Notes: generated by a model from the letters alone, not told the origin. 64,000 bases of DNA from Falsiroseomonas algicola (GCF_011040385.1 NZ_JAAIKB010000002.1:186001-250000); one strand, 5' to 3'. Positions 16,048 to 26,103 are shown, numbered from the stretch's first letter. Program-made: numbers and translations.

Positions 16048-16562
16048 GCGCGCGGTTCCTCGGCACCGGTCAGCACCGCCAGGTCATCCCAGATGCGCTC
16101 GGCCATGAAGATCAGGAAGGTGACGCCGGCGACAGGCCAGGCGATGTAGATGGTCCAGAGCGGCAGTTCCGCCAATTCGCTGATGCGGTACCAGGCGCTG
16201 TCGGTGAATTCCCAGCCCCACCAGACGAAGACCAGCGCGAAGACCACGACGAAGAAGCCCGCCAGCAGGTCCGCCGCCGCGCGCTGGCGACCCTTCAGGT
16301 TGGGGAAGAAGTCGACGGTGAAATGCGTCCCCTCCCGGATCGCGACCATGGCGCCGATCATCACGGTCCAGACCAGCAGGAAGCGGCTCGCCTCCTCCGT
16401 CCAGATGTAGCGCGGCAGCAATTCGGTGAAGCGCGCGAAGATCTGCAGCGCGACGGGCGGGATGATGCTGGCCACCGAGAAGACCAGCAGCCATTCGAGG
16501 AAGCGGGCGTAGAACTGGTTGAAGCGGCGCAGGGCGCCACGCACGCCGGAATGCGGCGCCAT
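16044..16562 (-). CDS. dctQ: TRAP transporter small permease (DctQ)
   Basis: This 172-residue protein has four membrane helices. Characteristic small-permease features are the IWTEEASRFLLVWTVMIGA segment (helix 2) and the charged motif REGTHFTVDFFPNL after it. It pairs with DctM and may help dock the loaded receptor. I chose the ATG at 16562; the open frame upstream reads through a GC hairpin and is not conserved. The stop overlaps the dctM start. A hairpin at 16595-16618 separates it from dctP. Confidence 0.9.
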   Translation of the reverse strand: MAPHSGVRGALRRFNQFYARFLEWLLVFSVASIIPPVALQIFARFTELLPRYIWTEEASRFLLVWTVMIGAMVAIREGTHFTVDFFPNLKGRQRAAADLLAGFFVVVFALVFVWWGWEFTDSAWYRISELAELPLWTIYIAWPVAGVTFLIFMAERIWDDLAVLTGAEEPRA

Positions 16563-16594
16563 GCGGTGTATTCCTTGAAGGGGCAGGGCAGGAA

Positions 16595-16618
16595 GCGGGG
16601 TGGCACGCGCCACCCCGC
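16595..16618 (-). terminator. Intercistronic hairpin between dctP and dctQ
   Basis: GCGGGGTGGC (16595-16604) and GCCACCCCGC (16609-16618) form a perfect 10-bp stem with an ACGC loop and no U-tract. In TRAP and ABC operons such stems after the receptor gene commonly protect its mRNA or attenuate the permease genes, giving more receptor than permease. A full terminator is less likely. Confidence 0.6.
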
Positions 16619-16626
16619 GGATCGCC

Positions 16627-17625
16627 TTACGACGTGATGGCGTTGATGCGGGTCTGGATGCCTTCGGCATCGATCTCCCGCGCATAGGCCGCCATCACCG
16701 GCAGCACGGCGGCGTTCATCTGCGCACGCTCCGTGAAGGGGATTCGCCGCAGCCGGCCCGCGGCTTCCAGCGCCGCCACCTTCTGCTCATCCTCCTGGCT
16801 CTCCGTCTGGCGGCCGAAGACGCCGGCCTCCCGCCCCGCGCGGCGGATCGCCTCCTGCAGCTCCCGCGGCAGCCGCGCCAGGGTCTGGGAGGAGAAGCAG
16901 AGCGGGCGGATGGTGATGGCGTGCTGCGTCATCAGCAGGTTCGGCCCCACCTCGAAGAACCGCATCTGCTCGACACCGGCGGCCTCGTTCTCGCCGGCCT
17001 CGATGACGTTGTTCTGGATGGCGTTGTAGACCTCGTTGTAGGCGATGACCTGCGGCGCCATGCCGATCGCCTGGAAGGTGCGCGACCAGATCGGCGCGCC
17101 CTGCACGCGCACGCGAAGCCCGCGCAGCTCCGCCATGTTGCGGGCGGGGCGGGAGGAGAAGATGTTGCGGATGCCGCCGCCGGCATAGCCGATCAGCTCG
17201 ACCCGGGCGCGCCGCGCCACCTCATCCGCCACCGGCTTGAACAGGTCCTGGTCCAGCACCGTGTTCCAATGCGCGAGGTCGCGGAACAGGAAGGGCGCGT
17301 CGATGAAGGGGGCGGCGCGGCTGAAGGTGGACATGTGGGCGGGGCTGACGATGGCGTAGTCCACCGCGCGGCCGGCCGACATGTATTCGAAGAACTGCTT
17401 CTCCAGCCCCAGCGAGCTGTTCTTGTGCATCACGAAGTTGATGGGCCGGCCGTAATACTGCTTCACCAGCTCCTCGAACCGCGTCATGCAGCGGTTGAAG
17501 ACGTGCTCGTCATTGAACTGGCTGGCGCCGTTCAGCGTGATCGGGGCCTGGGCGATGACGACATTCGGTGCGGCCAGCAGGCCGGAGGCAGCGGCGATGC
17601 CGCCGAGCAAGGCGCGACGTTCCAT
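16627..17625 (-). CDS. dctP: TRAP transporter periplasmic substrate-binding protein (DctP)
   Basis: The protein (332 residues from the ATG at 17625, which has a GGGGAG site) starts with a signal peptide (RRALLGGIAAASGLLAAP) and continues with the DctP fold. The conserved receptor region includes LRGLRVRVQGAPIWSRTF (residues about 150-170), with the arginine that pairs with a substrate carboxylate, and YNEVYNAIQNNVIEAGEN. It captures an organic acid in the periplasm and delivers it to DctQM. It follows the MaoC gene with an 89-bp gap containing a short GCCGGG/CCCGGC stem. Ligand not identifiable by sequence. Confidence 0.9.
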   Translation of the reverse strand: MERRALLGGIAAASGLLAAPNVVIAQAPITLNGASQFNDEHVFNRCMTRFEELVKQYYGRPINFVMHKNSSLGLEKQFFEYMSAGRAVDYAIVSPAHMSTFSRAAPFIDAPFLFRDLAHWNTVLDQDLFKPVADEVARRARVELIGYAGGGIRNIFSSRPARNMAELRGLRVRVQGAPIWSRTFQAIGMAPQVIAYNEVYNAIQNNVIEAGENEAAGVEQMRFFEVGPNLLMTQHAITIRPLCFSSQTLARLPRELQEAIRRAGREAGVFGRQTESQEDEQKVAALEAAGRLRRIPFTERAQMNAAVLPVMAAYAREIDAEGIQTRINAITS

Positions 17626-17646
17626 GGACAAGCTCCCCATTGTTCG

Positions 17647-17665
17647 GCCGGGTCATCCGCCCGGC
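17647..17665. repeat. Short hairpin between maoC and dctP
   Basis: GCCGGG (17647-17652) pairs with CCCGGC (17660-17665) around a 7-nt loop, 21 bp upstream of the dctP start. It could mark an RNA processing point within the operon. Evidence is the symmetry only. Confidence 0.35.
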
Positions 17666-17714
17666 TCGTGGCAGGGAGGCTAGCGCGGTCCCGGCCCGCT
17701 TGGGAACCGCCCAG

Positions 17715-18152
17715 TTACCGGGATTCCGTCACCCATTTGAGGATATGCCGCGCCACCAGGCAGCGCGTCCCATCGGCCTTCACCACCTCGCAGGCCGCCT
17801 CGCTGCGGCCGCGCGCCGGGTCGATGCTTTCCACGCTGTAATGCGCCGTCAGCACATCCCCCACGAAGACCGGCGCCAGGAAGCGGACGCGGTCATAGCC
17901 GAGCGAGACGGGCACGCCCTCCGCCCCGCCCGCGATGGCGCGGTGCGCGATCCGCGACGCGGTGGAGGACAACAGCCCCAGCACCAGCGCCCCATGCGCG
18001 ATCCGCTGGCCATAGGCGGTGCGGGCGGCATAGGCCTCATCCACATGCAGCGGGTCGTGGTCGCCGGTGATCTCGGCGGTCAGCAGCAGGTCGCGCTCCG
18101 TCACCGGTTTGGTGAAGCTCTCCGTGGCGCCCGCCTCGATGCCGAGGATCAC
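17715..18152 (-). CDS. MaoC-family (R)-hydratase/dehydratase
   Basis: A single hot-dog fold of 145 residues. The hydratase-2 catalytic motif is visible at the N-terminal half: ITGDHDPLHVDEAYA contains the Asp and His that hydrate an enoyl-CoA, followed by GQRIAHGALVLGL. The GTG start at 18152 overlaps the CoA-transferase stop (GTGA), so translation is coupled. It would hydrate an enoyl-CoA or dehydrate a hydroxyacyl-CoA made from the acid taken up by the downstream TRAP transporter. Substrate unknown. Confidence 0.85.
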   Translation of the reverse strand: MILGIEAGATESFTKPVTERDLLLTAEITGDHDPLHVDEAYAARTAYGQRIAHGALVLGLLSSTASRIAHRAIAGGAEGVPVSLGYDRVRFLAPVFVGDVLTAHYSVESIDPARGRSEAACEVVKADGTRCLVARHILKWVTESR

Positions 18153-19696
18153 AGCGCCGCCAGCCTTGGGTTCACTTGCTTGCCGGGCTTCGCCGCGATC
18201 TCCGCCTTCAGCCCCATGCGCCCTGCCGCGAAAAGCCGTGCATCCATCGCCCGCAGGTCGGTCGCGACGCTGGGCCGGAATCCCATCCGCCCCGCGATGT
18301 CCTCCACCGCCAGCCCCGGTGCGATCTCGACCAGCTCCGGCCCCGCATCCCCCAGCCGGAACACCGCGCATTCCGTCACGTACAGCACGGGCTGCCCGCG
18401 CGCGCGCGCATAGGCGCCGGAGAAGGTGATCTGCTCCACCTGCGCCACCGCCTTGGGCTTGCCGCCGGCGGTCAGCGTGCCGCCGAACACCACGCGCTTC
18501 GCATTCTGGCTGATGTTGATGAAGCCGCCAGGCCCGATCAGCTTGTCCCCGAAGCGGGAGACATTGACGTTTCCCGCCGCATCGAATTCCGCGAAGGAGA
18601 GGAACGCCAGGTCCAGCCCCCCGCCATCGTAGAAGTCGAACTGGTAGGGCTGGTCGAGCTGCGCGTCCGGGTTCATCGCCGCCCCCGCATCCCCGCCGCT
18701 CGCCGGCGCGCCGCCGACATTGCCCTGTTCGTTGGTCAGGCAGATGGCGTCCAGGCACCCTTCCTCCGCCGCCACATTCGCGATGCCGGTGAAGATGCCG
18801 GAGCCGAGGTTGCAGATGGCGCGCGGGAACAATTCCAGCGCCCCCCGTCGCGCCACCACCTTTCTCGAATCCTGCTTCAGGACCGGGATGTCATCCAGCG
18901 GGATGCGCAGCTCCCCCGAATAGGCGGTGGAATAGGGCACCAGGAAGGTCTGCTCCTGCGCCGGCTCCACCACCACCAGATCCACCAGGATGCCCGGGAT
19001 CTTCACCATCTTCGGATGCAGCGTGCCGCGCGCCGCCATGCGCTTCACCTGCACCACCACGATGCCGCCGCAGCGCTTCGTCGCCTGCGCCTCGCTCAGC
19101 ATCTCGAGCGTCACCGCCTCCTGCTCCATGGAGACGTTGCCATCCTCATCCGCCGTCGTGCCGCGCAGGAAGGCGATGTCGATGTGGTAGGGCTTGTAGA
19201 ACAGCATCTCCTCGCCCCGCACCACCTCCAGCGTCACCAGATCCTCCGTCGCGGAGGCGCTCTGCCGCCCGCCCTGCAGGCGCGGATCGACGAAGGTGTG
19301 CAGCCCGGTCTTGGTGAACAGCCCCATCCGCCCCGCCGCCATCTCCCGCATCAATTGCGACAGCGCCCCCTGCGGCAGGGACCAGGCCTCGATCTCATCG
19401 TTGAGCGCCATGCGCCCGACCGGCGGGCTGTTGACGAAGCTGCCCGCGATGTTGCGCCGCAGCAGCCCCTTCTGCGCCAGGTGCCCTAGGCCGCGACTGC
19501 CGCCATCGCCCACCCCCACCGGATGCAGCGCCGTGATGCCACGCGGCAGCCCCTCATCCCGGAAGCGCTGGCCGAGCGCCGCCAGCAGCGCATCCGGCAC
19601 CGCATGCCCGCCGCCCGACCCGCCGATCAGCAGCGTGTCGCCATCCCGCACCAGCGAAGCCGCCTGCGCCGCCGAGACCCTGCGCATCCCGCCCAT
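18149..19696 (-). CDS. Acyl-CoA:carboxylate CoA-transferase, fused alpha-beta (propionate CoA-transferase type)
   Basis: The 515-residue protein contains both CoA-transferase family I domains in one chain. The N-terminal domain has the GGSGGGHAVPDALLAAL segment; the C-terminal domain carries the predicted catalytic glutamate E323 in TNEQGNVGGAP, the residue that forms the glutamyl-CoA thioester. It moves CoA from acetyl-CoA or a similar donor to an organic acid in the cytoplasm. It leads an operon with a MaoC hydratase and a TRAP transporter, which suggests an activate-then-hydrate route for the imported acid. The start could be 19696 or the ATG at 19687. Confidence 0.88.
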   Translation of the reverse strand: MGGMRRVSAAQAASLVRDGDTLLIGGSGGGHAVPDALLAALGQRFRDEGLPRGITALHPVGVGDGGSRGLGHLAQKGLLRRNIAGSFVNSPPVGRMALNDEIEAWSLPQGALSQLMREMAAGRMGLFTKTGLHTFVDPRLQGGRQSASATEDLVTLEVVRGEEMLFYKPYHIDIAFLRGTTADEDGNVSMEQEAVTLEMLSEAQATKRCGGIVVVQVKRMAARGTLHPKMVKIPGILVDLVVVEPAQEQTFLVPYSTAYSGELRIPLDDIPVLKQDSRKVVARRGALELFPRAICNLGSGIFTGIANVAAEEGCLDAICLTNEQGNVGGAPASGGDAGAAMNPDAQLDQPYQFDFYDGGGLDLAFLSFAEFDAAGNVNVSRFGDKLIGPGGFINISQNAKRVVFGGTLTAGGKPKAVAQVEQITFSGAYARARGQPVLYVTECAVFRLGDAGPELVEIAPGLAVEDIAGRMGFRPSVATDLRAMDARLFAAGRMGLKAEIAAKPGKQVNPRLAAL

Positions 19697-19717
19697 TCCC
19701 TCCGAGTGATTTGCCGC

Positions 19718-19768
19718 TAAAGCACTATCGGTTCACACTGAATCAGTGTGAACCGATTTCGTGCTTTA
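19718..19768. repeat. Long interrupted palindrome A in the divergent promoter region
   Basis: TAAAGCAC (19718-19725) pairs with GTGCTTTA (19761-19768), and ATCGGTTCACACTGA (19727-19741) pairs with TCAGTGTGAACCGAT (19743-19757) around a single central base. The stem is about 23 bp with one small bulge. It lies 22 bp from the CoA-transferase start and is much less GC-rich than its surroundings. Confidence 0.75.
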
Positions 19769-19782
19769 GAAACAACAGCTTC

Positions 19783-19822
19783 TACAGCACGAGATCTGTC
19801 CATTCGGACAGATCGTGCTGTA
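19783..19822. repeat. Long interrupted palindrome B, related to A
   Basis: TACAGCAC, two unpaired bases, then GATCTGTCC (19783-19801) pairs with GGACAGATCGTGCTGTA (19806-19822) around ATTC. Its right arm resembles that of palindrome A (G.AC.GAT, then CGTGCT.TA). Both look like copies of one dispersed palindromic element family placed between divergent operons; an operator function is the alternative. Confidence 0.7.
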
Positions 19823-19853
19823 GGCTATCCCGCGACAACGGGGATGGAAACGG

Positions 19854-20582
19854 ATGGACGGGCAGGTCCTGCTGCATCGGGAAGGGGTGGTCGCGCGCCT
19901 GACGCTGGATCGCCCCGCCAAGCACAACGCCATCACCAATGCGATGGCGGAGCAGCTGGCCGACCACGCCCGCACGATCAACGCGGACGGCACGATCCGC
20001 GCCGTGCTGCTGGAAGGCGCCGGCCCGCGCGCCTTCTGCGCCGGCATGGACCTCAAGGCCATCGAGGCCTTTCGGACCGCCTGGGATTTCCGCCACCGCC
20101 CGGACTATCCCGGCGCCGTGCGGTCCATCCGCAAGCCCGTCGTCGCAGCGCTGAAGGGCTGGGCGCTGGGTGGCGGCTTCGAACTGGCCTTGGCCGCCGA
20201 TATCCGCCTGGCCGCCCCCTCCACCCGCATCGGCTTCCCCGAGGTCACGCGCGGCTGGGTCGGCGGCGGCGGCGCCTCCCAATTGCTGCCGCGCCTGATC
20301 GGGACCGGCCAGGCCATGCGCCTGCTGCTGACCGGCGACACGATCGAGGCCGAGGAGGCCCATCGTCTCCGCCTCGTCGAACAACTCGTCCCTGAGGACG
20401 CGCTGACCGACACCGCGCTCGCCCTCTGCCGGAAGCTGGCGGGCTTCTCCCCCGTCGCCGTGCAGGCGGTGAAGGCCGCGGTGCGCCAGTCGATGGAGGC
20501 GCCGCTTTCCGCCGGCCTTGCCTATGAGAACGAGATGAATGTGCTCTGCCTGGCGGCATTGCGCGAAGGGAGCACGCCATGA
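19854..20582 (+). CDS. Enoyl-CoA hydratase/isomerase (crotonase family)
   Basis: The 242-residue crotonase has the oxyanion-hole segments [10 protein letters not shown] and [16 protein letters not shown]. Both catalytic glutamates of true hydratases are present (E in GGFEL and E in GFPEVTRG). It should add water to an enoyl-CoA or catalyse a related reaction. It is the first gene of a long plus-strand cluster, and its stop overlaps the next start (ATGA at 20579). The promoter is expected in the palindrome-rich gap before it. Confidence 0.85.
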   Translation: MDGQVLLHREGVVARLTLDRPAKHNAITNAMAEQLADHARTINADGTIRAVLLEGAGPRAFCAGMDLKAIEAFRTAWDFRHRPDYPGAVRSIRKPVVAALKGWALGGGFELALAADIRLAAPSTRIGFPEVTRGWVGGGGASQLLPRLIGTGQAMRLLLTGDTIEAEEAHRLRLVEQLVPEDALTDTALALCRKLAGFSPVAVQAVKAAVRQSMEAPLSAGLAYENEMNVLCLAALREGSTP

Positions 20583-21586
20583 TCCGCGTCGGTTTGATCG
20601 GCCTCGGCATGGCCGCGCAGCCGCACATGCTGGCGCTGCGCGACCTGGAGGCCGAGGGCCGGCTTCGCCTCGCCGGCGGCTTCTCCCCCAGCGCCGAGCG
20701 CCGCGCGGCCTTCGCCACGCGCTGGTCCGTGCCGGTCTTCGACAGCCTGGATGCGGTGATCGCCGCCAGCGACCTGCTGCTGGTGCTGACACCCCCGGGC
20801 GCGCATCTCCCCATGGTCCAGGCCGCCGCCGCCGCCGGGCGCCATGTGCTGGTGGAGAAGCCGCTGGAGATCACCGCGGAGCGCGCCCAGCGCCTGCTCG
20901 ACGCCGCTGCCGGCATCACGCTGGCGGTGGTGTTCCAGCACCGCTTCCGCCCCGCCTCGCTCCGCCTGAAGCAGGCCATCGACTCCGGCGCGCTCGGAAA
21001 GCTCCTCTCCTGCTCCGCCTCCATCCGCTGGTGGCGCGATGCCGCCTATTTCGCCCAGCCCGGCCGCGGCATGAAGGCGCGCGACGGCGGCGGCGTGCTG
21101 CTGACGCAGTCCATCCACACCCTCGACCTGCTGCTGCACCTCGCCGGCCCCGTGGACCGCTTGGCGGCGCTGGCCGTCACCAGCCCGCTGCGGTCCATCG
21201 ATACGGAGGACATCGCCGCCGCGACCCTCCGCTTCGCCTCTGGCGCCATCGGCGTGCTGGATGCCACCACGGTCGCGGAGCCCGGCTTCCCCGAACGCAT
21301 CGAGATCGCCGGCACCGGCGGCAGTGCCGTCCTCGTCGCCGAACGCCTCGAACTCCACCTGAAGGGCCAGCCGGTCGAGATCCTGGACCGCGGCCTCGCC
21401 GGCGGCGGTGGCGCGGACCCGATGGCCTTCGACCACGGCCCCCACCGTTCTATGATCGCGGAGGTTCTGGACGCCATCGCGGCAAAACGTCCACCCAGCA
21501 ACAGCGGCGCCTCCGGTCTTTCCGTCCAGCGGACGATCGAGGCCATCCTGCGCAGCGCGCGAGAGGGAAGTTTCGTCACGCTCTAG
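20579..21586 (+). CDS. Gfo/Idh/MocA-family NAD(P)-dependent oxidoreductase
   Basis: The 335-residue protein begins with a Rossmann motif ([15 protein letters not shown]) and has the signature EKP motif (LVEKPLEIT, about residues 95-103) that orients the nicotinamide. The C-terminal beta-sheet domain has [12 protein letters not shown] and [12 protein letters not shown]. Family members oxidise sugars, inositols, or reduce imines, so the substrate is open. The start overlaps the upstream crotonase stop. Its place beside an amine- or opine-type dehydrogenase and a peptide-type importer suggests a role in the same catabolic route. Confidence 0.85.
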   Translation: MIRVGLIGLGMAAQPHMLALRDLEAEGRLRLAGGFSPSAERRAAFATRWSVPVFDSLDAVIAASDLLLVLTPPGAHLPMVQAAAAAGRHVLVEKPLEITAERAQRLLDAAAGITLAVVFQHRFRPASLRLKQAIDSGALGKLLSCSASIRWWRDAAYFAQPGRGMKARDGGGVLLTQSIHTLDLLLHLAGPVDRLAALAVTSPLRSIDTEDIAAATLRFASGAIGVLDATTVAEPGFPERIEIAGTGGSAVLVAERLELHLKGQPVEILDRGLAGGGGADPMAFDHGPHRSMIAEVLDAIAAKRPPSNSGASGLSVQRTIEAILRSAREGSFVTL

Positions 21587-21630
21587 TCACCGTCTTGAAG
21601 CCTGCGCAGGGCTGGTTCAACGTGGCCGCG

Positions 21631-22609
<979 letters not shown>

Positions 22610-22617
<8 letters not shown>

Positions 22618-23305
22618 TCCTGTCGGGCGGGTCGTCCTCATCACCGGCGCCACCCGCGGTATCGGGCGGGAGATCCTGCGCCGCCTGCATGGCTCCGGCT
22701 GGCTCGTCTCCGCCGGCATCCGGGGCAGCGCCAGCAAGCTCGCCGCCGGGCCGGACCTCATGCTCCACCCCTGGGATGCGGAGCAGGAGGGCGCCTCGGA
22801 AGCCTGGGTCGCCGCCGCCATGGCCCGCTTCGGCCGCATCGACGCCGTGGTGAACGCCGCCGGCATCAACCCCATGGGCCGGCTGCTGGATGAGGACGAG
22901 GCGCCCATCGACCAGCAATGGCGGGTGAATGTGAAGGGGCCGATGCGCCTGATCCGCGCCGCCTGGCCGCATCTCGTCGCCGGCGGGCAGGGCAGGGTGG
23001 TCAACCTCGCCTCCCTCTCCGGCAAGCGCGTCGCCAATGAGAATCTGGGCTACGCCATGAGCAAATTCGCCGTGGTGGCCCTGACGCAGGAGGTGAGGCG
23101 CCTCGGCTGGGAACACGGCATCCGCGCCACCGCGGTCTGCCCCGGCTTCGTCGCCACCGACATGACCGCCCGCGCCAAGTGGCCCCGCGAAGCCATGAGC
23201 CGGCCGGAGGATGTGGCCGTGCTGGTGGAGACGGTGCTGCGCCTGCCCAATTCCGCGACGGTCGGAGAGATCAAGGTTAATTGCCGTTTCGAGGCGCTGG
23301 CATGA
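22610..23305 (+). CDS. Short-chain dehydrogenase/reductase
   Basis: This 231-residue SDR starts at a GTG overlapping the ATPase gene. The cofactor loop TGATRGIG, the NAAG motif and the catalytic Ser-Tyr-Lys set (LASLSGKR, then YAMSK) are all present. It would oxidise an alcohol or reduce a ketone with NAD(P). Its C-terminus overlaps the 2Fe-2S gene (ATGA). Substrate unknown; the cluster context points to an intermediate of amino-acid or opine breakdown. Confidence 0.86.
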
Positions 23306-23577
23306 CCGTCACGCGCCTGGTGGACCAGGACCGGCCGGCCATCGCCTTCACCGTGGACGGCGCCGAAATCGTGGCCAAACAAGGCGATACGCTGCTGACG
23401 GCGATGCTGGCAGGCGGCCTGACCCATGTCCGCACCAGCGAATTCGGGGATGGCGGCCGGGCCGGCTTCTGCTGGATGGGCGCCTGCCAGGATTGCTGGG
23501 TTCTCGTGGAGGGCTCTGGAATCCGGCGTTCCTGCACCACATTGGCGGAACCTGGAATGAGGGTGATCCGTCGATGA
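23302..23577 (+). CDS. 2Fe-2S subunit of a heterotrimeric opine/HCN-synthase-type dehydrogenase
   Basis: The 91-residue ferredoxin-like protein has the four-cysteine pattern FCWMGACQDC and a fourth cysteine in RRSCTT, matching the small subunit of hydrogen cyanide synthase (HcnA) and opine oxidases. It is followed, with overlapping codons, by the FAD/NAD(P)-type and D-amino-acid-oxidase-type subunits, completing the alpha-beta-gamma set. It would carry electrons between flavins. The ATG at 23302 overlaps the SDR stop. Confidence 0.85.
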   Translation: MTVTRLVDQDRPAIAFTVDGAEIVAKQGDTLLTAMLAGGLTHVRTSEFGDGGRAGFCWMGACQDCWVLVEGSGIRRSCTTLAEPGMRVIRR

Positions 23578-24926
23578 AGACTGTGGTGGTGGTTGGTGCC
23601 GGCCCCGCTGGCATCCGCGCGGTTGAACAACTGGTCCGGGCGGGGCTTCGCCCGATCTGGATCGAGGAAAGCCCCGATGGGGGCGGCCGCATCACCCAGC
23701 GCCCGCCCGCCGGGTTCAAGCGGGACGCCGCCAGCCTCTACGGCGCCGATTCCGGCCGCGCGAAGCGCCTGCACGCCACGCTCGATGCCATGAAGCCCCG
23801 CACGGATTGGCGGCCCGACACGCTGGTCTGGAACATCCGGCCGGAAGCCCGCACCCTGCAGACCCTGACGGGCGGCAGCCAGCAGGGCGAGATCGCCTAT
23901 GACGCCCTCATCCTCTGCACCGGTGCGGTGGACCGCGTAGTGCCCATGCCCGGCTGGACCATGCCCGGCGTCACCACCCTCGGCGGCGCGCAGGTCGCCC
24001 TCAAGGCGCAGGGGGTGGGCATCGGCATGTCCCCCGTGCTTGTCGGCAGCGGCCCGCTGCTGATCCTGACGGCCCTGCAATACATCAAGGCCGGCGCCAA
24101 GCCCGCCTTGGTGCTGGACACCACCCCCTTCCTGCAGAAGGCCTGGGAGACCTCCGGCCTGCTCTGGAACGCGCCCACCTTCCTGCGCGGCGTGCTGATG
24201 GACCTCCGCCTGCGCCTGTCCGGCGTGCCCTATGCCGAGGACGCGACGCCCATCGCGATCGAAGGCGACACCGCCGTCACCGCGCTGCGCTGGCGCGACA
24301 GCGGATGGCGCGAACACGTCACCCCCTGCGACGCCGTGGCCCTGGGCTGGGGCCTCAAGCCGGAAAGCCAGCTGGCCGACCTGGCCGGTGTGCCCTTCGA
24401 CTACGACACGAAGCAGCAGAACTGGGTGCCCCGCCGCGATGCCGCCGGCCGCACCCCCGTGCCGGGCGTCTTCCTGGCCGGCGACGGCGCCGGGATCGGC
24501 GGCGCGGAGGTCGCGGAACTCGCCGGCGCCCGCGCGGCGCTGGCCCTGCTGGCGGATGCCCACCTGCCGTCCGACGCCGCGCTCACCAACCACCTCGACG
24601 GGCGCCTGCGGACGGAAGCCCGCTTCCGCGCCGCGCTCGACCGCGCCTTCCCCTATCCCGCCAAGCTCGCGGCCAAGATGGCCGACGAGGTCTCGGTCTG
24701 CCGCTGCGAGGTGATCAGCGCCGGCGAACTCCGCGCCGCGGCGGCCGCCGAGGCGCCGGAGATGAACCGCGCCAAGGCCTTCTCCCGCGTCGGCATGGGC
24801 CGCTGCCAGGGCCGCCTCTGCGGCCCGCCGGCCGCCGCCGTCCTGGCCGATGCGCTGGGCGTGAAGGTCGATGAGGTCGGCCGCCTGCGCGGCCAGCCCC
24901 CCGTGAAACCCATACCCGTTCAGTAG
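23574..24926 (+). CDS. FAD-dependent subunit with BFD-like 2Fe-2S domain (OoxA/HcnB-like)
   Basis: The 450-residue flavoprotein has an N-terminal FAD site (VVVVGAGPAGIRAVEQL), a second NAD-type fold in the middle (PVLVGSGPLLILTALQY), and a C-terminal BFD-like cysteine set (VCRCEVI, then GRCQGRLCGP). This architecture is that of the medium subunit of opine oxidase, HCN synthase and related proline or amine dehydrogenases. It probably relays electrons from the DAO-like subunit to the respiratory chain. Start and stop fit tightly between the neighbours (4-bp overlap before, 5-bp gap after). Confidence 0.86.
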   Translation: MKTVVVVGAGPAGIRAVEQLVRAGLRPIWIEESPDGGGRITQRPPAGFKRDAASLYGADSGRAKRLHATLDAMKPRTDWRPDTLVWNIRPEARTLQTLTGGSQQGEIAYDALILCTGAVDRVVPMPGWTMPGVTTLGGAQVALKAQGVGIGMSPVLVGSGPLLILTALQYIKAGAKPALVLDTTPFLQKAWETSGLLWNAPTFLRGVLMDLRLRLSGVPYAEDATPIAIEGDTAVTALRWRDSGWREHVTPCDAVALGWGLKPESQLADLAGVPFDYDTKQQNWVPRRDAAGRTPVPGVFLAGDGAGIGGAEVAELAGARAALALLADAHLPSDAALTNHLDGRLRTEARFRAALDRAFPYPAKLAAKMADEVSVCRCEVISAGELRAAAAAEAPEMNRAKAFSRVGMGRCQGRLCGPPAAAVLADALGVKVDEVGRLRGQPPVKPIPVQ

Positions 24927-24931
24927 GCCGG

Positions 24932-26053
24932 ATGCAGCAGGACGCCGAGGTCATCATCATCGGGGGCGGCGGGGCAGGGACCTCGGCCGCCCTGCACCTG
25001 GCGCTCCGCGGCGTCCCGACCATCTTGCTGGAACGCGGCCTGGTCGGCAGCCAGGCCACGGGATCGAATTACGGCGGCGTCCGCCAGCAGGGCCGCCACC
25101 CCGCCGGCCTGCCGCTCGCCATCAAGTCCCGCGCCATCTGGGCGCGGCTGCCCGAACTGACCGGGACCGACGCCGAATTCGACCCCTGCGGCCACCTCAA
25201 GCTCGCCCGCAGCGAGGCCGAGGAACAATCCCTGCTGGACTGGAACGCCAAGGCCGCCGAATTCGGCCTGCGCCCTCGCATGATCGGCCGCAACGCCATC
25301 CGCGACCAGCACCCCTATTTCAGCGACACGGTCATCGCCGGCAGCCTGATGGAGGAGGATGGCAGCGCCAATCCCCGCCTGCTGGCCCCGGCCCTGGCCC
25401 GCGCCGCCAAGGCGGCCGGCGCCTCCATCCGCGAGCATCACGCCGTCACGGCCATGGCGCATGACGGCGCGCTGTTCCACGTGACGGCCAATGGCCAGCA
25501 ATTCCGCGCCCCCTGGCTGCTGAACTGCGCCGGCTTCTGGGGCGGCCAGGTCGCGGCGAGCTTCGGGGAGCCCGTGCCGGTGGAGGCGCTGCACCCCAAC
25601 ATGCTGGTGACGGAGCCGCTGCCCTACTTCCTCCGCAACAGCCTGGGCGTCGTCGGCGGCGACCTCTACCTCCGCCAGATTCCCCGCGGCAACGTCATCT
25701 TCGGCGGCGGCCATGGGGAGGGCGACGAGACGGCGCTGCGCGTCCGCCCCACGCCGCAGGCCGCCTTTGGCGCGATGCAGCGCGCCATCGCCGTGCTGCC
25801 CGCGCTGCGCGATGCCATGATCATCCGGTCCTGGTCCGGCACCGATGGGCAGATGCCCGACAGGTTTCCGGTCATCGGCGCGTCGCATACGACGCCGGGC
25901 CTGTTGCATGCCTTCGGCCTTTGCGGCGAAGGTTTCCAGACCGGGCCCGGCATCGGCGCCGTGCTGTCGGAACTGGTGATGGATGGCCGCACCGACGTGC
26001 CGCTGGACGCCTTCGACATCGGGCGCTTCCAGGTGCAGTCTGTAGCGGCCTGA
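24932..26053 (+). CDS. D-amino-acid oxidase-like FAD subunit (OoxB/HcnC-like)
   Basis: The 373-residue DAO-family protein has the dinucleotide motif EVIIIGGGGAGTSAALHLA and the conserved C-terminal region GLLHAFGLCGEGFQTGPGIG. It is expected to hold the catalytic flavin that oxidises a secondary amine (an opine, N-alkyl amino acid, glycine or proline-type substrate). The two preceding genes supply the electron-transfer subunits. With a peptide-type importer directly downstream, the best guess is uptake and oxidation of an amino-acid derivative. The exact substrate cannot be deduced. Confidence 0.85.
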   Translation: MQQDAEVIIIGGGGAGTSAALHLALRGVPTILLERGLVGSQATGSNYGGVRQQGRHPAGLPLAIKSRAIWARLPELTGTDAEFDPCGHLKLARSEAEEQSLLDWNAKAAEFGLRPRMIGRNAIRDQHPYFSDTVIAGSLMEEDGSANPRLLAPALARAAKAAGASIREHHAVTAMAHDGALFHVTANGQQFRAPWLLNCAGFWGGQVAASFGEPVPVEALHPNMLVTEPLPYFLRNSLGVVGGDLYLRQIPRGNVIFGGGHGEGDETALRVRPTPQAAFGAMQRAIAVLPALRDAMIIRSWSGTDGQMPDRFPVIGASHTTPGLLHAFGLCGEGFQTGPGIGAVLSELVMDGRTDVPLDAFDIGRFQVQSVAA

Positions 26054-26060
26054 ATAATCC

Positions 26061-26075
26061 GGCCCCGAAGGGGCC
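26061..26075 (+). terminator. Intercistronic hairpin before the ABC receptor gene
   Basis: GGCCCC (26061-26066) pairs with GGGGCC (26070-26075) around GAA, 28 bp before the receptor ATG, with no U-tract. It may separate expression of the dehydrogenase genes from the abundant receptor. Confidence 0.45.
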
Positions 26076-26103
26076 ATCGACTGGGACGGGGAAGGCGAAA
26101 GCA

